Shown here in pieces: positions 10,712-20,785 of a stretch of 64,000 nucleotides of DNA (its first letter is position 1; the number at the start of each line of letters is the position of its first letter). Origin of the DNA: Procambarus clarkii. Lineage: Eukaryota; Arthropoda; Malacostraca; Decapoda; Cambaridae. Position numbers and translations under genes: made by a program. Where the stretch lies: NCBI RefSeq assembly GCF_040958095.1, contig NC_091180.1:4354505-4418504 (forward strand), read 5' to 3'. Under the pieces are notes generated by a model that worked only from the letters and a program-made list of their open reading frames with translations, was not told the origin of the DNA and made no database searches.

Positions 10712-12657
10712 CGTTTAATCCAGTAGAGGATAGGATTGGGAAACTTATGTCTGATTCCTATCTTAGCAAGAAAGTCAAACACATGTGCTGTCACTCTTAA
10801 CAACTTACTCAAGTTAGAATAATTGTGAGGATTAATTGCTGAGATTCGATGAGATTCTGGTTCTTTCATGGGAGAAGTGATATTGGTCACTCTGACTTGT
10901 GGCTTCTGTTTGGGCCACTGACCACTAACAAGCCATGAAGGTCCATTAAACCACATCGAAGACTTGATTAGTTGTTTTAATGTTAACCCTCGTGATAAGT
11001 AATCTGCAGGATTGTCCTTAGTGGGGACATGTCTGAATTTATATCCAGCAGATAATTCATGAATTTCCCTAACGCGATTACTAACGTAGGGAGTTTTATT
11101 GTTGTTATTTCTTACCCATTGTAAGACTACCTCATTGTCTGACCACACGACAATCTCACCAAAGTGGATATTATTGAGTGTCTTGGTCAGGCAATGAGCC
11201 AATCTTACTCCCACCAGCAATGCAGTTAACTCCATTTGAGGTAAAGATCTCTTCTTGATTGGAGCAACTCTTGCTTTAGATGTGAGTAAAATTGATTGTA
11301 CACTATTGACTAAGTAGGCTGTAGCGCCATACGCTTTGCCAGAGGCATCGCAAAAAACGTGCAAATTTGTGGGTAAGTTTTGTCCTGAAGCATTACAAGG
11401 AAATTTCAAAACACCTAATTGATTGAAATCCGTTGTGAATATCTGCCATTTATCTTGCAACTCAATTGGCAACGGATCATCCCATCCCATATGTTTCTGC
11501 CAGCATTCCTGCATTAGGAGTTTGCCACTTATTAATATAGGACTAAGTAAGCCTAAAGGGTCAAATGGTTGACTGACATACGAGAGTAATTTTCTCATGG
11601 TAAGGGATGAATTATTGGTTTGTACTGACTTGACATTCATCTCGTTAGTACCTGTGTTCCATTCCACGCCCAGAACTTTTAATTGATTAGGTACCTGATT
11701 ACCCGGAAATTCTTTCTCGATTATCTGGTTTAATGATTTATTGTTTGAGGCCCATGATTGCAGTGGCATATTGGCTCCTAATAACTCACGGTTAGCCTCA
11801 TGGTAAATATCTACCAATTTGGATTTGTCATTTGTAGTTCCCTGGAAATTATCGACATACAAGTTGTCACTGATCTCTGTTTTATAAGGGCTATTTGACT
11901 TCCTCAAATGTGTATCTAATGTGGCTTGAAGTAGAAACGGGGAGGAAGTCGCTCCGAATAGCACAGAGGCAAATCGATACGTTATGACACCACTATCAGG
12001 ATCCAGTGGGTCCTTAATCCAGAGAAATTTGGTGTAATTACGATCCTCTTCTTGCAAGCCTACTCTAAGGAAAGCTTTACTGATATCAGGAGTATAAGCG
12101 AAAGTACCAGTGCGGAATCGTAATAGTACATCATGTAGCCTTTGTGTTAGGCTAGGTCCCGTTTGGAGACATTCATTCAAGGACACGCTGTTTGGCTTCA
12201 CTTTGGCACTACAGTTGAAGACAATACGTATTGGCATTGTCAATGAATCTTTCACCACAGCGTGATGGGGTAAATAGTGATCTAATTTTCGGTCATCATT
12301 ATCAACAACTTCGATAAATTTACTATTGAGTTGTTGTTGAATTAATTGATGATACATGTTCAATTTGTCTGGCTGTTTCTTCAGCCGTATTAATTGAGAC
12401 TGCAATTGAGAGGCTGCCATGAAATAATTAACTGGAAGTTGTGGATGATTCAACTTCCATGGTAGTCTCACCCAGTATTGTTTGTCCTTATAGACAACTG
12501 TGTCCAGATATTGCTGGTAAGTCCACATATCATCAGGGCTTGGTTGTTCAGGGACAATACCTAAAGTGTCTAAATCCCACAGACGATGTACAGGTGAATC
12601 AGACTCATTATCTTCAGATATTTCTCTGAAATGTAGGGGTGACTGTTCCAAGCCTAG
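10712..12657 (-). CDS. BEL/Pao Pol: reverse transcriptase and RNase H (3' part cut off by insertion)
   Basis: Open frame that copies element RNA into DNA. Counting from codon TTG at 12651: the RT fingers/palm contain TPDISKAF with the first catalytic Asp at ~189, FGATSSPF at ~232-239, and the polymerase box LYVDNFQG (Y-V-D-N, ~265-268; the second Asp of the usual YVDD is Asn). RNase H follows with catalytic residues visible as CDASG (Asp ~435), QMELTAL (Glu ~474), WSDNEV (Asp ~505) and NPADYLSRG (Asp ~550). The region after that is the connector to integrase, ending in YWIK at the CGTTT insertion site. The next codons of the original gene are at 1465 and downwards. The frame upstream is the protease, separated only by the UGA at 12658-12660. 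Confidence 0.9.
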
Positions 12658-12660
12658 TCA
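12658..12660 (-). other. in-frame UGA between protease and RT, followed by CUA G
   Basis: Protease and RT lie in one reading frame separated by a single stop codon whose context is UGA CUA G. UGA followed by CUAG is a known leaky stop context in animals and some RNA viruses. It may be a programmed readthrough site setting the Pol ratio, or a simple nonsense mutation in a decayed copy. Confidence 0.5.
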
Positions 12661-13295
12661 CGCCACTATTGTTTTGTTAGATTGTTGGTTGGTTGACGCT
12701 GGGTTTTGTTGGAAAAGCACCGGTCCAGTAAGCAATTTGCCTCCAGCAGATGACAACAAATTCATTCCATGTTGTCTGGTGCATCCCGTTATAAATTTAT
12801 AATAATGGTCAGCGCCTATAAGTATACCAACATCAGTGAGGCAGTCAGAATTTATTTTGTAATCTGCTAGCCTCATGCGGTTTCGTTTAAGATACCTCGC
12901 AGTGCGAGCTAGTCCTGTGACCTGCAGGTCTGAAGGAAGTTTATCTACTACTACCGCTTGTATTGGACTAGTAGAAGATCCAAGTCTCACTAACACCTTG
13001 ACTACATGGTATTCACGAGGTCCACTATTAGTCAAGAATCCAGAAATATTCAGTCTCACACTTTTGGCAGGTTTTAATTTTAACTGCTTGACTAATTGTT
13101 GTGTGATGAAGGTTTTCTGTGATCCTTGATCAAAAAGACCTCTAGTGTTAACTCTAGATTTCCTGTAATTAATCTAAGTTGAGCTGTAGGAAGAGTGGTA
13201 TTATTGCCTGACTCAGTAGCAAGTACATTTATTTCTTGATGTACCTTGCAATATTGTACTGTGGTAGAATTCATAGAATTCTCACCAAGTGTCAT
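12658..13295 (-). pseudogene. aspartic protease region of outer BEL element (frameshifted)
   Basis: From 13295 down to ~13165 one frame encodes a segment matching the inner element's linker (VQYCKV..., LPTAQL). A frameshift near 13160 then moves the coding into the frame open to 12658. That frame contains the protease catalytic loop LFDQGSQ (Asp codon at 13129-13131) followed by a conserved body (RLNISGF, the ADHYYKFITG motif, ending near KTIVA). Upstream, the gag frame ends in a TGA that overlaps the ATG at 13293-13295 (ATGA). The inner element reads straight through the equivalent position, so this break is probably a mutation. The function would be maturation of Gag-Pol, but this copy would need two frame corrections and a stop bypass. 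Confidence 0.75.
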
Positions 13296-14668
13296 AATTG
13301 TGTAGAAGTTTTTCTACATAAGGCATAATGATGTACACCTTTGTTGCATCTACTGCATAATCGTAGTTGCACTACACATTTACTGGGATCATGAGAACCC
13401 ATGCATTTGGTGCATCTGTGTAATTCTTGTAGCCGTTTAATCCTGGTATTAAAGTTAGGATAAACAGTGCATTTGTAGGTGACGTGTTCTTGATCACAGA
13501 ACAGACACTTTCTCTCTCTGGCTGAATTTGTCCTATTAGTAGACATATCAGTTGTAACGTCAGAGGGAGATACAGAATAAATACCTACACTACCACTCCT
13601 TTTTCCAGTGGATGGAGTAGTCTTAGGTTTGAATTTATTGGACTTATTCAAAGTCGATTTGGGTTTGACTGAGTTGTCAATATTAGATGGTTTAGACTCA
13701 GGTTTAATCTTATCATGAGTCTTCAACCTGTTAACCATTATTCTCAGTCCCTCGAATATTTGCTCGAGAGTGAGAAACTCGGTCTTATAGTGTGAGCAGA
13801 TTTCTGCTAAGATATTTCGAGGTAATTTCCTCTGTAAAAGTAACTTGATTGACCATTCTGATGCTGGTACATCAACTTTAGTACCTAAGGCCTTCACTAG
13901 AGACTCAACTTCTAGCCTGAGGCTTTGAAGTGAGTCTGGTCGGTTACTTGGTACATTCAGATCAAGCAACTGGTAATAAAGGTTAGCTATACTCAACTCC
14001 TTGTTGCAATAGTTCAACTTTAGCAGTTTTATAGCTTCCTCATAATTACTCTCAGTGAGAACTAGGTTATTTATGACCTTTTTAGCCTCCCTTTTGAGAA
14101 GACTAATCAGGTATGAGAATTTAGAAATCTTGTCAAGAGAGGATTTCTTATGTATATGAATTTCAAATGAAGTCCAAAAGGTGTCCCAATTTTCTTCATC
14201 CAGCCCTGCAAATGTAGGTAAGTCTAAAGTAGGTAGACGAACCTCAGGTAATTGATTACTGGATTGAAACATAGTATTATTTGCATTAGATCTAGATTGT
14301 GTTACTATATTGGATAGTATGTCAAGTTTATCTTGAGTCTCATCTTCATACTGAGAAATATCTGCTATAATTTGATCCATTTCATCAGGATCAGTTTCAG
14401 TGGTATTCAGTAGGTTGAGATAAGACTGGATTGCAGATCTGACTTGATCAAATTTTAGATCAGCTACTCTCAATGATCTTTCTAGTTGATAGTAATCAAT
14501 GGGAGTTGCTTTAGACAAGGTATCAGACTTATTAATTAGTCTAGTTAAATGACCCTTAAGGCCAATATTGGTTCTCCTTAATTGTTCAGGAGTAGCCATG
14601 GTGACTTTAAGTCCAAATTTCATAGAACTTGAATAAGTATTACTAATGAAGCTGGGGTACTTGCTCAT
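13292..14668 (-). CDS. BEL/Pao Gag (outer element)
   Basis: Structural capsid/nucleocapsid precursor of 458 codons from the ATG at 14668. A second ATG 23 codons in (MATPEQLRR) aligns better with the inner Gag start and may be the real one. Residues ~30-120 are helical and acidic. Residues ~145-290 carry the DUF1759/BEL Gag core: LPTLDLPTFAGL, then a W-x-x-F-W-x-x-F pattern and long amphipathic helices. Residues ~290-345 end the core (LQRKLPRN, LEQIFEGLR). A Lys/Ser/Pro linker leads to three CCHC-type zinc knuckles: Cys388-391-His395-Cys400, Cys419-422-His426-Cys431 and Cys438-441-His446-Cys451. The stop at 13292 overlaps the next frame. The gene is complete in length and free of internal stops. 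Confidence 0.9.
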   Translation of the reverse strand: MSKYPSFISNTYSSSMKFGLKVTMATPEQLRRTNIGLKGHLTRLINKSDTLSKATPIDYYQLERSLRVADLKFDQVRSAIQSYLNLLNTTETDPDEMDQIIADISQYEDETQDKLDILSNIVTQSRSNANNTMFQSSNQLPEVRLPTLDLPTFAGLDEENWDTFWTSFEIHIHKKSSLDKISKFSYLISLLKREAKKVINNLVLTESNYEEAIKLLKLNYCNKELSIANLYYQLLDLNVPSNRPDSLQSLRLEVESLVKALGTKVDVPASEWSIKLLLQRKLPRNILAEICSHYKTEFLTLEQIFEGLRIMVNRLKTHDKIKPESKPSNIDNSVKPKSTLNKSNKFKPKTTPSTGKRSGSVGIYSVSPSDVTTDMSTNRTNSARERKCLFCDQEHVTYKCTVYPNFNTRIKRLQELHRCTKCMGSHDPSKCVVQLRLCSRCNKGVHHYALCRKTSTQL

Positions 14669-15222
14669 TAGTTGACAAGTAATATTGAATATAGCCTAAA
14701 TTAATCTGGCTAAATTACACTCTACCTCACTCGAGGTTAAATGTACCTACCTAACAATAAGTAGCTAAGGATTTTGAGCAGTGCTTGAACTTCACCATTA
14801 ACTTTCTTCCGGCTAGCTCATCTTTATCACCATTAGATGTAATGGTGATCATTCAGCAGCACTCAAAATGCATACACACAAATAATGAGTACACAAATAA
14901 TTAATATGGATATACTCTAATCAGAGCTACCATAAGGTTAAATCCCACCCTTGATAGGGTCAGCACAAGAATGAATAATGTATGTGCTACTAACTAGCTC
15001 AAGACTAGTTGTAAGAATTTCTAACTAAGAAACTACGAATTTATTTCGTCTGCATTTGTGCCAATTTTAGCACAATCACAGCCTTAATTCCTACCTAATA
15101 AAGGTTGGCATAGATTAATTTGTGGTGCAAGAACGTGAATATATAGTTGTGCTGTATTTTTGTTTTTTTTAGATTTTATAGTTTATATAAGTGTGCACTT
15201 GCACACACAGGTGAAAATACAA
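14669..15222 (-). other. leader between SGNH ORF and gag; contains conserved hairpin 14947-14960
   Basis: No ORF of note. Blocks shared with the inner element's leader (8090-8460) include the hairpin ACCCTTGATAGGGT, GCTCAAG-CTAGT and ACAATCACAGCC phrases, and T-rich tracts at ~15150-15180. The conservation of these blocks against a diverged background suggests RNA-level function, such as packaging, a splice site or internal initiation. This is inference. Confidence 0.45.
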
Positions 15223-15778
15223 TTATGTACAATTAATTTGGCTTGCCAGCCACAGCCTTTTATGGTGATTGATTGTGTTGATCAATTTGTCAACTACATG
15301 TGACCAAGACTCACCTGACAGGTGTACACCATCTCTTGCCAGGTTTTGTCTGTAAGGTCTGGCTGTAAATTGAATGTAAGTGGCATCCAATCGTACTCGC
15401 TTCCTCACCCTAAAGTTTATATATTTGGCAGCTCTTTGGTAATATTCTGGACTCACTCCCCAACGATTATTATTGCTCAGTTGGCGAGGTTCCACCAATG
15501 TGAACACTACTGAACTGCTAATAAGTTTAAATGAGGAAATTATTGTTTTAAAGGTGATTAATTACCTCAGCTGGGTGTCGAGTAGGATGGATGTCATTAC
15601 CACCTAAATAAATAATAATTAGATGGTGAGGCCACTCTAACGCAGGTGTTAATGTGGAATTATTATAGAAGTTATAAGCTGTTGCTCCTGGTGACCTGAA
15701 GATTCTTACCTCAGTATGAGGTATAGGTCTGAGTGTTGTGGGCAATTGACTGTGTCCCACGAGTGCTACTTTATACAT
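15223..15778 (-). pseudogene. SGNH/GDSL-hydrolase-like ORF between 5' LTR and gag of a BEL element
   Basis: Two abutting minus-strand frames (15778-15548 and ~15546-15223) joined by one frameshift encode a compact ~185-residue protein. SGNH signature residues appear in order. Block I is ALVGHSQ, with the nucleophile Ser at residue 10. Block II is FRSPGATAYN, with the oxyanion Gly at 31. Block III is YLGGNDI, with Asn at 61. In the second half, an EPRQL segment sits where these proteins usually carry a conserved Arg, and block V is RDGVHLSG, with the Asp and His of the catalytic dyad at positions 59 and 62 of that half. The length is typical of small SGNH esterases. The start is the ATG at 15776-15778, ~150 bp inside the 5' LTR. 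No signal peptide or membrane segment is seen. Esterase domains are known in ORF1 of some CR1/L2-type LINEs; one upstream of gag in a BEL/Pao element is not something I know of. The substrate is unknown. The frameshift makes this copy probably inactive. Confidence 0.75.
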
Positions 15779-15907
15779 GAAGTATAAGCAGTAAATAAAT
15801 TGGTGTGAATTAGGCTAACCTATGTGGTACACTGCCGGTAGACACAATTAATAAATGTGGTTAGTTTAAACTACTTCACACGGTGATTAGTTATGACTAA
15901 TTAGTAT

Positions 15908-15927
15908 ACATCCGGTTCGAAGGGCCA
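15908..15927 (-). other. candidate primer-binding site, outer element
   Basis: Three bases inside the 5' LTR the coding strand reads TGGCCCTTCGAACCGGATG. The layout matches the inner element (TTA spacer, then TGG, then CGAACCGGAT). The match to a tRNA 3' end is imperfect in spacing, so no tRNA is named. Confidence 0.45.
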
Positions 15928-15930
15928 TAA

Positions 15931-17558
15931 TGTGGGATATCTGGGGCTTGACTCATATATTCAATTATTTGCTTATTGTATTTTAATAAATCGAAGGACC
16001 ACCCACATTTGAGAAAAGAGGGAAAACGAATAAAACTGATCATTAGAATAACACTAGAGAACCAGTGTCTATGGATACTAATTAAATTAATAATCACTGG
16101 AAAATAATGAATAGACTGCATTATTAATTAATTAGAGTCAAAGCCTCAAAAACCTACATTGGGGGGGTATTTCTAGAAGTTCATATATATCTAGGAAGCA
16201 GTGTGGTTCGTCACTAGTTCATTGTTGAGTTAATAACATAATAAATCTAAACTACAATAGATTCAAAGATATGATAACTCAAATTATGAATATTAAAGAT
16301 TATGAATTACTGAGCAACAGTTAGAGCAAAACACATTAATTACCAATCATCATTTCTGGCAATAAAGTATTCAATGTAAAAATCCTATATGAATTATATA
16401 GAAATTAGTAATAATACTAGATAAATTTGTACGAAAAGGAGTTGTAGCTGTAAGACGATTTCTATAACGCCATTTCATCATTCGTCCTCATGGTCACAGG
16501 ATCCCAATAAAGAAAGAACCCGAGGTGAATATCACGAATGATGAGAAACAACTAGTCGACTCCTCGTATACACGCTGAAATCAGAGAAATTTAAGTAGCA
16601 TTTGATTAGGCTACGATTTATTTCAAATATTCATGAAAACGTAGAAATTGCCGTAAGCCTACTAACTTTGTGTATTAGGTATCCTTGCTGTATAACGACA
16701 GACTACTCATAAATATAAAATCTAGGATGATGCATCAAACGAGAATGTTATACTTAACATGAGCGTATCAAATACTGAGGTCTGCCGAAACCGCGTCAGC
16801 CAGTCCCAGGCGTCCACTGCTGTGTTCGTGTAATTACGTGTCGTGGCTTCAATTATTGACGCGTTATTATCTGGCCGGGCACTATAGAAAACGTGGATAA
16901 TTAATTGTTAACTGTTGACCGGGGATCAACGTAATTCTTGTTGATAAATTTCCCAGTCACTACCACGTGTCTCGCCACTCATCACGCCAGGGATGCCTCC
17001 TATCTCACAATGGCGTCTCCGTCTCCCTCAACCCGTCTCTCGCATTCACCACAGAAATGATTAATCACGAATAATTCTTTTCCGCGCAATTATGGATGTA
17101 ATACGTTAATGAGAACTGGGTTGCAATAATAGAGATTTAAATATTATCATTTTCTCGTTTTATGGTGTTAAACGAGAAATGAAGATTTTATTTTCTCCAT
17201 GGCATTCGCACGTAACAGATAAAACTGCTACTTGACAACAATTTTCGTTAATAACTCTTGGTTTTAGATTATCGGGAGTTATATTATCTGTATGTAATTA
17301 TTACACGGAATACTGATAAATTTAGAAAACCAGATTCAATTCTCTAACACATTGGTAATAAACGTGTCTAACTGGACATTATCTGACGCAATGCTGCTAC
17401 TCGATTTCATGAGAATTTTAGCACTAATACGCAGATGAAATGGTTTAATTTATGTTGACACTACCATTAGTGGAATTAATAAGTACTATAGTTAGTATAT
17501 AATGATAAGGATTTATTATAATACAATGGAAGTTTATTAGTGTTGAAAATTTCCAACA
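15931..17558 (-). repeat. 5' LTR of outer BEL element
   Basis: It starts TGTGGGATATCTGGGG and ends AAATTTCCAACA (plus strand), about 1628 bp. It is clearly the same family as the inner LTR (shared ends, CGAAGGACCACCC, CCTACATTGGGGGG and TGTGGTTCGTCACTA blocks) but strongly diverged, consistent with an older or sister lineage. The right end abuts the 18-bp minisatellite without a gap. Confidence 0.88.
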
Positions 17559-19479
17559 GTAGTCGTGGTGGTGGTCTTAGTCCTGGTGGTGGACGTAGTC
17601 CTGGTGGTGGTCTTAGTCCTGGTGGTGGTTGTAGTCCTAGAGGTGGTTGTAGTCCTGGTTGTGGTCCTAGTCCTGGTGGTAGTCTTAGTCCTGGTGGTGG
17701 TTGTAGTCGTGGTGGTGGTTGTTGTCGTGGTAGTGGTCTTAGTCCTGGTGGTGGTTGTAGTCCTGGTGGTGGTTGTAGTCCTGGTGGTGTTTGTAGTCCT
17801 GGTGACGGTCTTAGTCCTGGTCGTGGTCCTAGTCCTGGTGGTGGTCTTAGTCCTGGTGGTGGTCTTAGTCCTTGTGGAGGTCTTAGTCCTTGGGTTGGTC
17901 TCAGTCCTGGAGGTGGTTATGGTCCTGGTGGTGGTTGTAATACTGGTGGTGGTCTTAGTCCAGGCGTTGGTCTTAGTCCTGGTGGTTGTTGTAGTCCTGG
18001 TGGTGGTTGTAGTCCTGGTGGTGGTTGTAGTCCTGGTGGTGGTCGTAGTCCTTGTGGTGGGTGTAGTCCTGGTGGTTGTTGTAGTCCTGGTGGTGGCTGT
18101 AGTCCTGGTGGTGGTTGTAGTCCTGGTGGTGGTCGTAGTCCTGGTGGTGTTTGTAGTCCTGATGTTGGTTGTAGTCCTGGTGATGATCATAGTCCTGGTG
18201 GTGGTCGTAGATCAGGTGGTGGACTTAGTCCTGGTGGAAGTCTTAGTCCTGGTGGTGGTTGTAGTCCTGGTGGTGGTTGTAGTGCTGGTGATTGTTTTAG
18301 TCCTGGAGGTGGTTGTAGTCCTGGTGGTTGTTGCAGGCCTGGTGGTTGTAGTCCTGGTGGTGGTTGTAGTGCTGGTGATTGTTTTAGTCCTGGAGGTGGT
18401 TGTAGTCCTAGTAGTAGTTGTAGCCCTGGTGGTGGTTCTAGACCTGGTGATGGTTGTAGTCCTGGTAGTGGTCTTAGCCTTGGTAGTGGTCTTAGTCCTG
18501 GTGTTGGTCTTAGTCCAGGTGGTAGTTGTAGTCTTGGTGGTGATTGCAGTCCTGGTTATGTTTATAGTCCTTGTGGTGGTTTTAGGCCAAATGCTGATTG
18601 TAGTCCTGGTGGTGGTTGTAGTCCTGGTGGTGGTTGTAGTCCTGGTGGTGGTTGTAGTCCTGGTAATGGTCTTAGTCCTGGGTGGTATTCGTAGTCCTAG
18701 TGGTGGTCGTAGCCCTGGTGGTGGTCGTAGTCCTGGTGGTGGTTGTATTCGTGGTGGTGGTTGTAGACCCGGTGGTGGTCTTATTATTGGTAGTGGTCTA
18801 AGTCCTGTTAGTGGGTGTAGTCCTGGTGGTGGGTGTAGTCCTGGTGGTGGTTGTAGTCCTGATGGTGGTCTTAGTCCTGGTGGTTGTTGTTTTCCTGGTG
18901 GTAGGTGTAGTCAAGTGGTGGTTGTGGTCCTGGTGGTGATTCTTGTCCTGGTGGTGGTTGTAGTCCTGGTAATGGTTGAAGTCCCAATGGTGGTCTTAGT
19001 CCTGGTGGTGGGTGTAGTCCTGGTGTTGGTTGTAGTCCTGGTGGGGATCTTATTCATTGTGTTGGGTGTAGTGCTGGTGATGGTTGTAGTCCTGGTGGTG
19101 GTCTTTGTCCTGGTGGTTGTTGTAGTCCTGGTGGTGGTTGTAGGCCAAATGCTGATTGTAGTCCTGGTGGTGGTTGTAGTCCTGGTGGTGGTAGTAGTCC
19201 TGGTGATGGTCTTAGTCATGGTGGTGGTCCTAGTCCTGGTGGTGGTTGAAGTCCTGGTAATGGTCTTAGTCCTGGTGGTTGGTGTAGTCCTGGTGGTGGT
19301 TGTAGTCCTGGTTGTGGTTGTAGTCCTGGTGGCGGTTATAGTCCTGGTGGTAGTCGAAGTCCTGGTGGTGGTCGTAGCCCTGGTGGTGGTCTTAGTCCTG
19401 GTGGTGGTTGTATTCCTGGTGGTGGTTGTATTCCTGGTGGTGGTTGTAGTTCCGGTGGTGGTCTTAGTCTTGGTGGTGC
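17559..19479. repeat. 18-bp G-rich minisatellite, block 1
   Basis: Roughly 105 copies of GTAGTCCTGGTGGTGGTT and close variants (CTT/CGT/TGT before AGTCC). Because the unit is a multiple of three and lacks stops, several frames read as long Ser-Pro-Gly, Val-Leu or Thr-Arg repeats; these are not genes. The plus strand is G-rich in GG-T-GG-T-GG runs. Confidence 0.95.
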
Positions 19480-19489
19480 CTTTTTGGGT

Positions 19490-19738
19490 GCCTCGTAGCC
19501 TGGTGGATAGCGCGCAGGACTCGTGATTCTGTGGCGCGGGTTCGATTCCCGCACGAGGCAGAAACAAATGGGCAAAGTTTCTTTCACCCTGAATGCCTCT
19601 GTTACCTAGCAGTTAATAGGTACCTGGGTGTTAGTCAGCTGTCACGGGCTGCTTCATGGGGGTGGAGGCCTGGTCGAGGACCGGGCCGCGGGGACACTAA
19701 AAAACCACGAAACCATTTCAAGATAACCTCAAGATTGG
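19490..19738 (+). mobile_element. tRNA-derived SINE inside the minisatellite
   Basis: 19490-19560 is a tRNA-like head. The acceptor strands GCCTCGT and ACGAGGC pair, a CCTG/CAGG D-stem is visible, and box B is GGTTCGATTCC; the anticodon stem is poor. A ~175-bp tail with GTTACCTAGCAG, GTACCTGGG, GTCAGCTGTCACGGGC and GGCCTGGTCGAGGACCGGGCC follows, ending GATAACCTCAAGAT. A second copy lies at 60006-60245. No target duplication or poly(A) was identified. Confidence 0.88.
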
Positions 19739-19740
19739 TG

Positions 19741-20325
19741 GTGGTCTAAGTCCTGGTGGTCGGTGTAGTCCTTGTAGTGGTTGTAGTCCTGATAGTGGTT
19801 GTAGTCATGGTGGTGTTTGTAGTCCCAGTGGTGGTTGTAGTCCTGGTGGTGGTCGAAGTCCTGGTGGTGGTCTTATTCCTGGTGGTGGTTGTATTCCTAG
19901 TGGTGCTAGTAGTTCTGGTGGTCGTCGTAGTCCTGGTGGTGGTCTTAGTCCTGGAGATGGTCGTAGTTCTGGTGGTGGTCGTAGTCCTGGTGGTGGTCTT
20001 AGTCCTGGTGGTGGTCGTAGTCCTGGTGGTGGTCTTTGTCCTGGTAGTGGTCGTAGTCCTGGTGGTGGTCCTAGTCCTGGTGGTGGTCCTAGTCCTGGTG
20101 GTGGTCTTAGTCCTGGTGGTGGTTTTATTCCTGGTGGTGGTAGTACTTCTGTTGGTGGTCGTAATCCTGGTGGTGGTCTTAGTCCTGGTGGTGGTCGTAG
20201 TCCTGGTAGTGGTCCTAGTCCTGGTGGTGGTCCTAGTCCTGGTGGTGGTCTTAGTCCAGGTGGTGGTCGTAGTCCTGGTAGTGGTCATAGTCCTGATGGT
20301 GGTGTTAGTCCTGCTGGTGGTCTTC
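19741..20325. repeat. 18-bp G-rich minisatellite, block 2
   Basis: About 32 copies of the same unit as block 1, in the same orientation, so the SINE at 19490 appears to have inserted into one array. It ends sharply at about 20325, where AT-rich sequence begins. Confidence 0.95.
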
Positions 20326-20785
20326 CCAGCAAACAATTTTAGGTTGCCACAACATATCTGGAAAGTATTTGAAAGGATTGGAAACGTTTGTTTTAACGTA
20401 TCAGATACGAATTAGTGTGTGGACTTAAATATGTTTCCAAAACTTATAACCAAAACCTACGTATCTAACACTAATTTGAAATGTTGTGGCACCTTTACAA
20501 TCCTAACCTGAATCATTCATAATCCATTCATATACCAATATGAATCTCTTATGAAAGGTTTGAGCCTATAATCTGAACCCTTTTTACATCTTTGTGTTTA
20601 AAGTTAAATTTCTTGAAATTAAATTATATTATTTTATATTATATTATTATTTTTATTATATTTTATTTTATATTATATTAATATTTTCAATTTAAATATT
20701 AACAAAAATTTAAGGGTAAAAAATCTAATAATTTATATTTCTTTTATTATTTACTAACAATTATAATTATTTACTAACGGAGAGA
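20326..20785. other. AT-rich spacer, no gene
   Basis: Contains TTTTATATTATATTA-type low complexity at 20600-20700. No ORF or motif recognised. Confidence 0.7.

Larger units (their letters stand above)
10712..17558 (-). mobile_element. outer (older) BEL/Pao LTR retrotransposon, 3' end lost
   Basis: Minus-strand element with its 5' LTR at 15931-17558, candidate PBS, an SGNH-hydrolase ORF, a leader, gag, protease, RT and RNase H down to 10712. It is interrupted there by the inner element and resumes at 1470-1207. No 3' LTR is present in the window. Its right edge abuts the 18-bp minisatellite (GTAGT at 17559-17563), so it inserted into that array. Gag-protease is broken by a frame change at ~13295 and a frameshift at ~13160. 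Pol itself is open. Confidence 0.88.

Noticed and set aside
19490..19560. Functional tRNA gene
   Set aside because: Acceptor and T arms are good but the anticodon arm does not pair well, and the same SINE tail follows in both copies.
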